Assembly (NCBI GenBank): GCA_001724265.1
Contig: MEDY01000132.1
Location: 1-64,000 of the forward strand
Source: Rhizaria sp. SCN 62-66
Lineage: Eukaryota > Rhizaria, unplaced
Reading direction: 5' to 3'
DNA: 64,000 nucleotides
Below the pieces are notes generated by a model. The model was not told the origin of the DNA, did not search any database, and was given only the letters and a program-made list of their open reading frames with translations. Position 1 is the first letter of the stretch, and every line of letters begins with the position of its first letter. Shown piece after piece: positions 43,233 through 55,406 of the stretch. The position numbers were made by a program, and so were the translations under genes.

Positions 43233-46200
43233 TTAGAGCTTGTGGATGTCGTTCAGCGGATCGTCCTCGTCATCAAAGTCGAACTGGTAGCCACGGGGCG
43301 TGCCATAGACATCGCCAGCGTCGGCCGCGTTCGCCGCCGTGGACGAGAACACCCCTCCCCCGGCCGCGCCGCCGTTGGCAGGCTTGACGTTGGGGTTGAA
43401 GGCGTCCGCGTCGTCGTCGTAGCCGCCGCCGTAGCCCGCACTACCGTTCTGGTTGTGGTTGCTGTTGTTGATGTGGGCCAGTGGTAGGTTGAACTGAGGC
43501 GCATTGCTGCCATAGACGCCAGCGCCGATGTGAGCGCTCCCACCGGCGTTGTGACCGTAGATGTTATTCGCGCCACTGCTATACGCATTGCCACTGAAGC
43601 CCGCGGCAGCAGCAGCGGCCGCCGCCTGAGCCGCCGCCGAGAAGCCGCCTCCGGCAGCGGAGTGACTGTGAGCAGCATGGTGACCATGAGTAGAGTGGTT
43701 GTTGCGAGGGACAATGTCCTCAGGGCCGGGGATTAGCGACGGGTTGGGCAGGTCGTCCAGTTGGGCCGAAAAAAAGTTCAGGTCATTTTCGGCCTCGGCC
43801 TCAGCGTAGGCGGCGGCAGCGGCGGAACCAGGCTGGAAGGCCCCGCCGCCGTGAGCGGTAGTCACGGAACTGTGATTCGCTTCAGCGATAGATGCGAGAC
43901 TAGACGACGAGGGCTTACCGACATTCGCACCAACCGCTGGGTTGGCGTTGTTGTTACTAAGATTGGCGTTCTTGTTGAAGTTGGGGTTGCTCGATGGTAG
44001 CATGGCCATCATATCGTCGTCATCGTCGTCAAAACCGCTGTTTTTAGTGCCTGCAGTCTTATAAGTCTTGTTGTCGTCGTCATCGTCGTCGTCGTCATCG
44101 TCCCAGATAGCGTCGCGGCCCTTAGACGGCGGCGCCCCGCCGCCTGCACCTGTCGCGGGAGCGAAGTTGGCACTATTAACGTTAGAGTTGGTATTTGCGT
44201 TCATAATGACGTTGGCATTAGTGTTGTTGTTAGCTGCGGCAGCGGCAGCAGCGGCGCCGGCGGCAGCGGCAGCGGAGAGAGCAGCCGGCGTCGGACTGTA
44301 TGGGGCTGACCACTGGCTGCCACTTACATTCCCAGCAGGAGCAGGGACAGGGGCAGGGGCAGGGAACTGCTGCTGCTGTTGCTGCTGCTGAGGCGGCATC
44401 TGCAGCTGCTGCTGAAGGTTGCTGCCGTTGTTGTTACGGGGAGTGGTGGTATTGCTAACGCTGTTGCGCGCCGCAGCAGCGACGGCCGCCGTCGCAGCCT
44501 CCGCCTCCGCCGCCGCCGCCGCCACCGTCGCGGCCACGGCGCCCGCGCCGGCGCCGACGACAGTAACGGGTGCGGCCGCGATCGTGAACGTGGCCGGCGT
44601 CAGCGAGTGCTTCGCGTCGAGCACGCCGACTGTGAGAGCGCCGCGGGAAGTTAAGCCGCCGGTCGGGGTGACGGGGATCGCGCAGAGGTGGCTTAACTTA
44701 ATGATCGCAGAGCCAAGCTGCGTGTGAGGGCAATGTGAGCTAAGCACGTCCTTGGCAGCAATAGTGACATTCTGCGCGTGGGCGGCGTGTAAGGGGGTAC
44801 TTAGACTCGCCGCGTAGAGACGCACTTGGAGGAACGGGTCAGGGCCTTGCGTGAAGTTAAGCCGCATCAGCTTCTTGAACTCGCACACACGCAGCGCAAA
44901 CACGGCCTCGTTCGGCTGGTGTGGCTTGACTTCGATGGGCGGCTTGACTTCCGTGACGACGGCCTGCCGAGCAGCGCCGGAGCCGGTGATGATGGCGACG
45001 AAGAGCGGCGGAGAAGTGTGATTGACAGCGCCAGCGGGAGACTTGAACAAGTCAGGGATGAGCTGGGCGTTGCGGAGCATGACACTGAGCATCACAGCCC
45101 ACTCGTCGTAGTTGACGTTCTCGTACAAACCAGGCTGGTCACCGCTCTTTGCAGAAGCAGTAGCTGCATTGGTGGGAGTGGTGTTGGACGAAGTGTTAGG
45201 CATGATGACGTTCGGCGCAGGCAAAGGACTCAAATCACCAGCATAGCCACCCGGTCCCTGCTGCTGCTGCTGCTGCTGTTGCTGCTGCTGAGGCTGGTGT
45301 TGATGCTGTAAAGAGGTGACTGAGAGGCGAGCGGGCGACGGCGGCGGCGGCATGCCTTGATGCTGAGTCGGCACCGGCGACTGAAGCCCGTCGACACCCG
45401 TGACTGGAGCCGCGACATTGACATTATAGCCATTAGAATCAGCGTTTGCATTGGCGGCGCTCGTGGGTGTCGGGGGCGGGCGCCGGACAGGGGTCGGCGG
45501 CCGCTGCGGCGCCTGTGACGGTACCTGTGACGGTACATGTGACTGGGGCAGCGACTGCGGTAACGGCAGTTGGTGCGATGGCGTGCCCGGTCGCGACGGC
45601 ACCTTCGGCGCAGCTGCGCTGTTGGTATTATAGCCGGTACCCGTGGTGTTCACCGTCGGCGTCTGCGGCCGCGACGGCACGGCAGGCGCAACCTGCGATT
45701 GCGGCTGCTGCTGCTGGCCCTGGAGCTGCATTTGACTGGCGGCGCCGGGGACTGGGACCGAGCGGGACAGCGGAGTCTGGGGCCGCTGGGGTGTCGGCGG
45801 CCGCTGCGGCGTCTGGGGCCGCTGGGGCACCCTCGGGGTGTTCGCCAACGCAGCATTACCACCCATTGCATTGTTGGTCGCATTGATGCTCGTGCTCATG
45901 TTGTTCATGTTGTTGTTGTTGAGAGGAGTCGGCGTGGGCACAGGCAGAGGCACCGGCCGGGCCGGCGATCGTGATTGCGAGTACGCGCGCATATTCGCCG
46001 CTGTTGGCGTCTGCGACGACAGCAAGTGACCGTGAGCAGCGTGAGTTCCGCCCAGGTGACCGTGGGCGCTGTGAGGACCGTGGGTGGCGGCGGCGACGTT
46101 GGTGTGCGAGCGTGGCAGCTGCTGCTGGGAGAAGGAGTGCTGCAACATGCTCGGCACAGTGCCAGAGCGCACAAACGCGTTATTCTGCTGCAGCTGCTGC

Positions 46201-49200
46201 TGTTGCTGTTGTTGTTGCTGCTGTTGTTGTTGTTGAAGCAGTTGCTGCTGTTGAGCGTTGGCGTTGTGATAGGGCGAAGGCGACGCCGACTGCGAGTGCG
46301 AGCGGAAAGGCGTGCCGACAGGGGTGGGGGCGCGGCGCGGGGGCACCACGGGCATACCGCCAGCACTACGTAAATGCAATAACATCAAAAGCAAAGACAA
46401 AGCAGACAACGATGAAGCGTAAGTTTGGGATCCGGTCGAGTGAAAAAATGTGAGATTTCTTGCGTTAGAGGATGTTAACAGTGCGATTTTAGAATGAAAT
46501 TAAAACATATGTGATAGCCGTTTAAAACACAAGATATGCTATAACATCAGATTATATTGGCATCCTTTGCGTGATGATATATGATGCATCATCGTACCTG
46601 GACGTGGGGCGTAGAGCAGACCCGGGCGTGCCGGGCCTCGACGGGGGCCGCACCGGTGTCGCAGGCGTCCCCCTCGCGTTAATATTAGCCGCGGTGCCCG
46701 TGACTCCCGCGTTACTGCCGTGGTACGGCGACGGCGACGGCACAGGCCGCATCGGCGACGGCGACGGTGTGTACCGTCCCGCCCCGGAAGCTAAGCCGCC
46801 ATGTGTTCCCGCGGCACGCGCGGGGTCGGCCAGCCGCTGCTGCTGTTGCTGCACGAGCTGCGTCTGCAGTGCCTGTTGCGCCTGCTGCTGCTGCGCGCGC
46901 CCGGCCTCTGCCAGCCTCCTTTGCTCCGCAAGCGCCGCCGCCTGCTGCTGCTGAATGGCGGTGGTCTCGGCGACACGGGCTTGGATGACGCCGCGCCGTT
47001 GCGCCTCGGCGTCGGCTTCGGCGCGCGCGCGGGCGGCGGCGACCGCGGCGGCGGCGCGCTGGGCCTCGGTGGCACGGAGCTGCTCGTGCTCGCGGGAAAG
47101 CGCGGCCTCGGCGACGAGGCGCTCCTGGCGCGCCAGCGCGGCTTCCTAATCATAACAAAAATGCATCAATAAACAGCAAAGATCAAGATTTAGAGCAATA
47201 AAACAACACAGAAAATGTATATAAGACAACTTTAAATAATAGCATCCGCTTTCAGATCTCTACAAGATGTTATAGGGCCTCCGTTATGGTGCTAATATGT
47301 TTTGTCGTGCGTACCTGCGTGAGGCGGGCAATGCGCGCCTCCGCCTCGCTGATCGCCGCCGTCGTCTCGGTCGTCAGGCCCGTCCGCGGGTCGACCGCGA
47401 AGTCGGCGCCGATGCCAATGCCGGAGCCGGGGCCGCCGGAGCGAGCGGGGGAGAAGCCGCCGACAGGGCGGAGCGGTGAATCTGATCGCAGTCTCTGCCT
47501 GTGGTGGGGGCTCGCCACCCCGCCCTCGCGCTCACGGTCACGGTCGCGGCCGGTGCTGCTGAGGGACGGGGGCGAGGCGGAGGGGAGGATGGAGACAGTG
47601 CCGAAACGGTTCGCGGATGGGGTGCCGTTGCCGTGCCTGCGTATATAATGTGAAAAACAGAGTGAAAGACACAAAAGTGCAGTTTGTGAACATATACGAA
47701 CTTGCTGAGACATAATTTGACAAGATTATAGTAAAGCACATTAAAAGACACACAAAAGATAAGTTTAGACTTAATATATCCACAGATTCATGAGAAATAT
47801 TGTTTTGAGTGAAGTGGTTGTCCGTACCTGTCGACAGCAGGAGTGCCTGCGCGCGAGGCTGAGCCAAACCGAGCCTCGACCGCAGAGTCTAGAATCGCAT
47901 TCACACGGGCAGCGGCAATATCGTACGGACTAGGAGGCGGCTTAAGTACCCCGCCACGCGGCTTAACTTCCGCGTCGTCGCCGGCGTCAGCGCTGGGAAC
48001 CGCTCTCCGCAAGGGAGTCGCAGGGAACGACTGTTGCTGTTGCTTGTTTGCACTTGTACTGCTACTGGTCCTGGAGCCTAATCCCTGCTGCTGCAGTTGC
48101 TGCAGCTGCTGTTCTTGCTGCTGTGCGTTAACCAGAGTGAGCGCTTCGTCTTCGTTCAGTCCCCTTACGCGCATGAGCGAAACTGCACGGAGCAGCATGT
48201 CCATATCCTGTTCTCCTCCGCCGTTGCCGTCGCCGTTGCCGTCGCCGCCGTCGTCAGAGCCGCCTTGCTGCTGGCCGCCGGCAATGCGACCCTGAAGGGC
48301 TGCAATGGCGGCGACGGTCTCAGCGTCCAAACCACCTGTGGGGTTAACGGCGATATTCGGGTTGGAGTTAGGATAGAACTGAGCACGCCCTTGAGACAGT
48401 TGCTGAGACTGCTGTTGTTGAGCCTGAGCCTGCGACTGCGACTGAGACTGCTGCAGAGCGAGCTGTTGCTGCTGCTGTTGTTGCTGCTGTTCTTCTTGCT
48501 CCTGGTGGTGCTGCAGCATCATCGCCGCAATCGTTTGCGCCACCGCCACTTGCTGCTGCTCCTGCTCCTGCTTCAGCGCCGCAATCTCAGCCCGCTGCCG
48601 CGCCAGCTCCGCCTGCTGCCACGCGACCACGGCCACGGGGTCATGCGACGCGGGGCCACTTACATTGGCATTGGCGGCACTTAGGTTCGCCAGGCTCGCG
48701 CTAGCGTTGACGCCCGCGGTGTTGCTATCGAGGATACCGATGGCGTTGCCGTTGATGTTGTTGTTTCCGGCGAGTGCGGCCATGGTTTGACTGCGCAGCG
48801 CAGCAATAGCGTCGCTCTGCGCGTTCGCCAGCGCGGACGGCAGCGCAGCAACCGCGCTCGCGGCAGCAGCGTTGTTGTTGTTGCTGTTGAGCATCTCAGT
48901 ATTGGTGCTGCTGATGTTCGGGACAGGGAGGATCAGACCTGGGGCGGCGGCGGCGGCGGCTTGGTTCAGCACCAAGGGGGGCGCAGAGTCCAGGGGCAAC
49001 GGCTCCTCCGGATGGCGGCGTTTGAAATGGCGGCAGATCGCGCTGTGGCTCGCGAAGACTGCGGTGCACAGCGTGCAGGGGTACAGCGCGGCCGGCAAGG
49101 CCCGGTCCAGTGACAGCACAACTGCCGCAGCGGACGCGTCAACAGCGCTGGCGTTGTTGTTGGCAGGAGCAGCAGAGTAGCCCGGTTGTTGCTGCTGCAG

Positions 49201-49809
49201 CTGCTGCAGCTGTTGGGGGGTGTGATGCAGGTTCTTGAGCGTGAGTTGTGCCTGCGCTAACTGCGCCGCTAATGCAAGCTTCTCACTCTCCGCCGCCGCA
49301 GCGGCAGCGCGCGCGCGCTCGGCGTCGGCGCGGGCGGCCGCAGCCTCCGCCGCGGCGGCGTCCAGCGCGGCGCGAGCCTTGACCTGCGTGGTGTCAACGT
49401 CGCGGCGGCTTGAGTCGGCTTTGGTCTCGAGATCGTCGAGCTCGCGTAAGAGAGCGTTTTGCGTGTTGATGAGGTACTCTTGCTGAAGCTGCATGAAGCG
49501 CAGCAGGTGCAGCGTGTTGGCGGGTGGCATGCCGGAGACTTCGGCGAGCGTGATGTCGGCGAAGGACGTGTGGGGCACGGAGTTGTGAAGCTGCATGAGG
49601 TCCTTGCTGGCGACGACACGGTCCAGGTCGAGGCCCAGAATGAAGTCCCAGTTCAGCGCGCCCGTGCGGCGGCGGAAGCGGATGTCGCGGGTCAGCTGCG
49701 GCATCCACGGGGGCTGCTGCTGCTGCTGTTGGGGAGCAGGGGCAGGGACTGAGTAGCCGACGCCGCCGCTGCCCTGAGGCCCCCCCATCCCTTGTCGATA
49801 GGAGCTCAT
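43233..49809 (-). CDS. DZIP1: DZIP1-family ciliary transition-zone protein with C-terminal C2-like region (1,994 aa)
   Basis: Exons 47828-49809, 47315-47636, 46598-47145 and 43233-46365; introns phase 2, 0, 2. The start is the ATG at 49809. The N-terminal Dzip-like domain has FRRRTGALNWDFILGLDLDR, then DLMQLHNSVPHTSF and FMQLQQEYLINTQN (residues ~44-118), then an Ala/Glu coiled coil (~125-195) and one C2H2 finger YPCTLCTAVFASHSAICRHF with C245, C248, H261 and H266 followed by RRHPEE, the family signature. DZIP1/Iguana works at the basal body and transition zone, and in animals also in Hedgehog signalling. The later exons are polyQ/Pro/Asn-rich; at 44600-45110 lies a C2-like beta sandwich (WAVMLSVMLRNAQLI, PDPFLQVRLYAA, LGSAIIKLSHL). 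The C2 addition is my reading and could belong to a separate gene only if intron 3 were misjudged. Ends in an acidic tail and TAA. Confidence 0.8.
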
Positions 49810-50326
49810 TGCCGTTCGAGACAAGACTCAGTAGGAGTGATCAAACGCAACAGTTGAATAATTATAGCGGTTACTTTGTTTTCACAAACTACAGAAGGGA
49901 AAAATGCAGAAGGTAGATCATGGTTGAGTGAGAAGGAGCCGATGGGGAAAGAGCGGTTAACTGTCAAGTGCAAAGTCGATCACACGGAATACAGCAACAA
50001 AGAAATAAACAGAGAACCAAAGAGAAATACACCAGAAATCCCATAAACCATTGTATGTAATAGTTTACTGGTGATCTCTCTGACGATCATCACAACCCGT
50101 GATTCGAAATCAAACAATGAAACCGCACCGACACGAGCCTTCGGTCAGCCGATCCCGAGCACTAACGTGACACGAGACTCATAAATCACGATAGCAGGTA
50201 ATACATATCATCACTTGAGATAGTGAAAATAAACTCAAAAGATGTATTTTTACTTAAAATAAACAATTCTTTGACTGGGCTCAACACCCGATTTTATATA
50301 TACCGTTTAAAGCCGCATTTGGTTCT
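49810..50326. other. intergenic region between DZIP1 start and SLC35F6 end
   Basis: AT-rich 0.5 kb on which both flanking genes are minus strand, so it holds the DZIP1 promoter and the transporter's 3' flank. Nothing else is recognised. Confidence 0.5.
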
Positions 50327-52391
50327 TTAATGCGTGTGGCCCGCCGCCGCCAGGAAGTGGGGCTTCTTGGGCGCCGCGCCGCTGTGTCCGTGGCCGCCGT
50401 GGCTGTGGCCATGGTCATCCAGCCCGCCGTCGAGCGCAGACACGCCGAAACCGCCATGCTTGGCCATCATCATCGGCGACCGCGTCAGCATCTCACTCAT
50501 GCTGACGTTGCCGTGGCCGTGACCGTGGCCGTGGCCGTGGCTATCGAGCGGCGCGAGCTTGGCCGAGCCGATGCGCGAGCCCGCGCGCGAGTGCGCGCCC
50601 GCAGCGGCGTTGCGGTGCAGGAACATGGGCGTGGCGGGCAGAACGTCGCGCACGCCGCCGACGAAGAGGGGGGAGTTGTCCGAAGTGAGGCCACCGTCCT
50701 GGTCGGGGATCTGCTCATAGTCGGTGGTTTTAGGCAAGCCGGGGAAGGAGAGATTGCCGTTGTACACGGCCGTGCCGTAGAAGAGGAACACCATGCCGCC
50801 GAGCTCGAGCCACGAGGCCGGGGACCAGGGCTCGCCGATGATGCCCATCGAGTAGTAGAAGACCATGCCGATGATCCAGACGGCGACGGGGCGGCAGTTG
50901 TCCATGATTGCGTGCCAGACGGAGTTGAGCAGGTACGTGATGTAGATGCAGAAGACGTTGTAGAAGAACACGATCAACGTGAAGCCAATCAGGAGCATGA
51001 AAAGCGGCAGGGATGAGAACATCATCGTGAGGGCCTCGTAGCAATCCTCGTACTTGCCGTTATCGGGACCCGGCAACACGTGCATTAAGGGGAAAACAGC
51101 GCCGAGGAAAAGGATTACTCCCCACACGCCCTCCATGCCGACCAGGACAAGGGGCGGCACGGAGTCAAATGACATGACCTTCTCTTCGAAGACATACTGC
51201 GCGCCTTGAACGAGGCAAGACGCCAGGATGAACATGATACCAATCCTATAGTGTTGTAAAAACAGCGCAAATAAGGTCAAAGAAGAGCATATGTGAGATG
51301 GCAAAGTGAAACATATACATGGAGTTATTATAGTTATTTTGGGAAACTTCAATATGATATATGCGTCGATTTAAAGCAACGTTGTTACGTTATTATTACG
51401 CACCTGGCGTCCGTGTAGTGGCCACTGCCCTCGCTAACAGCGGCGTCGGCGGGGGCGAAGAACGCCGTAGACCCGACAAGCGCCATCGCGAGCGCGTTAA
51501 TGCCGACACCGGCCCACATGTTGCCCGAAAGGCGGTGCTTGAGGACGAAAGCCTTGAGCATAGCGGTGACGATAATGACGGTGCAGCGGGAGAGCTGATA
51601 CACAGAAACGGAAGTGTAGAGCAGACCGATGGTGCTCAAAGCGGTGCCAATGAGGTCAAAAAGCGACGGAATAAGAAGGATGGCGTTGAGACGCAGCGAG
51701 AAGAGGTTGCGCCAGTCAGCAAGCGCATCCTCCTCGTCCTCATCGTCCTCGGCCGCAGACTCACAGTCGCCTCCCAGCTCACAGCCACCTGCCTGCTTGG
51801 CGTCAGCGCCGGCACCGGGGAGCTGCGGCGAAGACGCCAGGATGCTCTCGAGCTTGGAGGAGCCGAGACCCTTCTTGCCGCTGGCGGCGCCGGACTGGTA
51901 GGACGACGGGGACGACTCGGAGGCGTTGTCGCCGAAAGGGTCTGAGAGGTCGTAGGAGCGAGAACTGCTCTTGGCGAGGACGGTGCCCGAGACGTTGGGC
52001 GCGGGGCCGGCCGAGATGCGCGCGGCGGTGGCGGCGGCGCGCGCGGCGGCCTTGTTGCGGCGCTGGAAGTAGATGATGGTGTAGTAGAGCGGGAGGGCAG
52101 CTGCCATGCCGAGGAACATGAGGAAAGTCATGAAGATGGGCTTCTCGTAGTATTTCAGCTCGCCGTTGCTCGCAACGCCGCGGGTTTGGTACACGGCCTT
52201 AACCATCAGGGTACTACGCAAGGGGAAATCAAGGGCACGGCAAAAACAGAGAGAAAACGTGTGAGCTGGAGGCGTGCATACGAGTGAAAAAAAATAAATT
52301 TGCGAGGATGGGGAGGAGAGAAGACGGACCTGGCAGTACCCATGATGAGGCCGAGGAAGAAAACGGGCATTTGCCACGTTCCGGCTTTCAT
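50327..52391 (-). CDS. SLC35F6: SLC35F6-type drug/metabolite transporter with His-rich tail (596 aa)
   Basis: Exons 52330-52391, 51404-52213 and 50327-51245; both introns are phase 2 (GTCCGT...GTAG and GTGCGT...ATAG) and join AG to T and AG to G. The protein has about ten hydrophobic helices. Matches to the family include the start WQMPVFFLGLIMGTAS, SVYQLSRCTVIIVTAML before a loop, LVQGAQYVFEEKVM (family LEEKFV), LVGMEGVWGVILFL, SVWHAIMDNCRPVAVWIIG and GGMVFLFYGTAVYNGNL. The family sits in lysosomal or other internal membranes; its substrate is not settled. Between helices 2 and 3 there is a ~100-residue Ser/Ala then Asp/Glu insert not usual for the family. The C-terminal ~75 residues hold two His-Gly clusters (HGHGHGHGHG and HGHSHGGHGHSG), which could bind metal. 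Ends in TAA. Confidence 0.85.
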
Positions 52392-54027
52392 TGTAAAGCC
52401 TATAAAACCACGCAAGGTGAAATGTAGCGGGGAAGTCCGATGAGATGGTGAGGATGTGAGTGAGTTGTGGGGCAAGAGAGATCGCGGGGCAGGTGGCGTG
52501 CGCTGAGGGTTGGGACAGGAAACGATCAGCGTGAATTGCGAGGTCAAAACAAGTATTTCATCGGACAACATTATAATGAAGTAGATATAACGTAGAAAAG
52601 TAGTAAGGATCGTGTGTTGCAGATCAACTAACGATGTGAATGTATGAGTAAAAGAGACCGCAGTTAGGCCCAACATGGGCAGACCCGCGATTCCTGCCAC
52701 AGGCCCTGTCAAGCGCTTGCACTCTAGCATTTCTCAAAAATATGCGTATTAAGTGGTTCACTTTGCGGGTGGGCTTTGACATGTAGAGTCAAACATGACA
52801 CGTATGTATTTTCATAAAACTGTTCCACGATACGTCTTTGTTGTCATGCTCTCTCCGGTCATTTCGGTCATTGGGGCGACGCTTGCCCAAGGTCGCTTGT
52901 CAGAGGCGTAGCGAGGCTAGACAGAACCATATGAATACGAAGCATGGATATGGGTTGTCCAACTTACTGGCCTTTGACCCTCCATGTGTCTCACTCATAG
53001 TGAGCGCTGCTGCTGTCATTCACATACACCAACGTTGTCCAGACGGGCACCAGACGTCCACAGACACCAACGGTTGAGAAAGCTGAGGAGGCTGAGACAA
53101 TTCGTTGCTAAAGCCCCTATTGCTACTGCGAATACCGTCGACGCAACTGTGAGTGGATTTGTGACTATGACAACTGTAACCTGCGGTGTTTGACAACACC
53201 TGAATGGTAGAGTCTACTTGCTTGCAACATGCTGCGCCTCGTATATCACGACTGATTGCGAACCCACGGAGCGAATGAGCGTTGGATGTGCGACTCGCTA
53301 CTCCGAGTCAACGACAAACCGAGACACTTGGACACCTAGGGCATGAACGCGCGTTTGAGCTCCCGTGTCTTCAGCTTGCTGTTGAACGATGAGCGCGATG
53401 GTTTCAGTGGTACAGTACATGTACTAAGTTATGCGGCGGCTAGGAAGACAGTACCACTTGTTGCTTGCTGTATTGTTTCGTACATACTGTTTTTCATGTC
53501 ACTTTTGACATACTGTATTGAGTAATTTCTTTATATCCTCCGACCACCGCTTCAATTCTGAGTTTCCACACTTCCACAATCACTGCCCCACAACATGTTT
53601 TTACTCGACAAAATACAGTATAACACGCACTTGATGAAAGGTTTAGGGAGCGAATTTTAAGCATCATGTAGGATAACACGCCAACCCCAGATAAGCAAAG
53701 TCTGAATACCCGGAACATCTGTCTATGTTGTCATGCACCATGTGTAATGATGTGTATAGCCGTTTGTGGTGACCCGGCCACGCTGAGTGGCAGAGGTCGA
53801 GACTACGACCTTTGAAATAACGGCTCTTATGCTTCCCCAATCGCTTTGTAAACTCCGTCAATCAACATATCGACACCGACTTTTACTAAATTAACATCCA
53901 TTCACTTTATGTTTACAACCACAGTTTTTCAGCTCCTGCCTTAGGAGCGTATACATCGGGCAAAGTTAGCAGTGTAGCAAACTCTCAACCGTCCCACCTC
54001 CTCGCCTCTTCTGGCTTTTCTACAGCA
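52392..54027. promoter_or_regulatory. divergent promoter region, 1.6 kb
   Basis: It separates the divergent starts of the transporter (-) and the C2-domain gene (+). 52840-53200 is less AT-rich and has a fragment that reads like coding sequence for ~25 codons (53110-53193), but no ATG, splice context or homology supports it. The C2 gene has a C/T-rich leader at about 53990-54027. Confidence 0.4.
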
Positions 54028-54373
54028 ATGGTACGACTTCCCATCGCTCTTATTTTTGACTATTACACGTTATCTGTGCGTTATTACAATTATTTACTAA
54101 CGCAACTTGCATACCTATTGTTAACCTGGTTTATTTCTTGTTTTTGCGTTCCAGAGCTCGCACCACCTCACTGCTCCCAACAGCAGCAGCAGCGGCGGCA
54201 GCGGCGGCAGCGGCGGCAGCGGCACCACACACGGCCCGCCACGCGCCCCACCGCCCCCCGTGGCGCCGCAGAGGCCCACTGACTCGTCTCAGCAGCCTGC
54301 CACAGCAGCCGCCCCTGCGACTGCGACTGTGAGCGTCTCTCGACGCGGCTCGCTGGCAAACATCATCGCCGGT

Positions 54374-54419
<46 letters not shown>

Positions 54420-55368
54420 CGGCTGCAGGTATGAACGCCAGCAGCCATAGTTACGGTGGCGGTGCCAAGTCCGCTGCAAACAGCCGGCGCGGTTCTTTTA
54501 GCAGCAATAACAACAACAGTAACAACAACAGTAACAGTAACCCGATGCAACAACATCACCACGACGCGCCTGCGACGCTGCCTCCGCTCCACAACATCAA
54601 CAAGACCGACAGCGCCGCCTCGAGTGCGGGCAGCGGCGGCGGTGGCAATGGAGCCGGGCCGAAGCGCGCGCCGCTGGCGGCTGCGTCGCGAGGACTGCTT
54701 CTGAAGGCCGTCGAGCGCAGGCAGAAGGAGGCCGCCGAGAAGAAAAATCAGGCCGCGCCTGCTGCGGCAAAGGATGTAAAGACTGCACAGGATGTACGTG
54801 CGACGGGTGATGACGAGATTGACAAGTTTGTCAAGAGTAAGCTCTATCAAGACGAAGTGGCAGCCGCCGCTGAGGCCGCCGCCGCCGCCGCGGCCGCAGC
54901 CGCCGCAGCTGGAACAACGCCAACAGCGACGACCTCTGCTAAAGCACCTGCGTCAGCTGCAAAGGCTCCGACTGCCTCTGCACATGTTTCTGTCTCTGCT
55001 TCGGCTGCCGGCGTGCCAAACACGAGACCCGCTGCAGCTGCCGATGTAAGTGCGAATGTTAGTGCCGACGCTGCTGCTCCCACTGTAAAGCCGACGTCTC
55101 AGGGGGTTCACGTGCCTGAGCACGGCAACCCCAGCAGCTCTAGTCTAAGCGCCTCCTCTGACGGCGAGCCCGACGCTGAGCCCCAGGCTCAGAAGAGCGG
55201 TGCACCCAAGTCCAGTGCCACTGCGGCTGTTGCAGTGGGTGCCGCCGTCGCCGGCGCCGTCATTGGCGCGGGCGCCGGCGTCGCCGCCGCTCTGTCTCTG
55301 TCCCAGAGCTCTCATTCGACTAAGACTTGCAGTGCCGCGGCCAGTCATACTCTCAGTCATACTGAGCC

Positions 55369-55406
<38 letters not shown>

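Noticed and set aside
52838-53193. Coding-like fragments in the divergent gap before the C2 gene
   Set aside because: Only short runs, broken by stops, with no plausible start or splice context.
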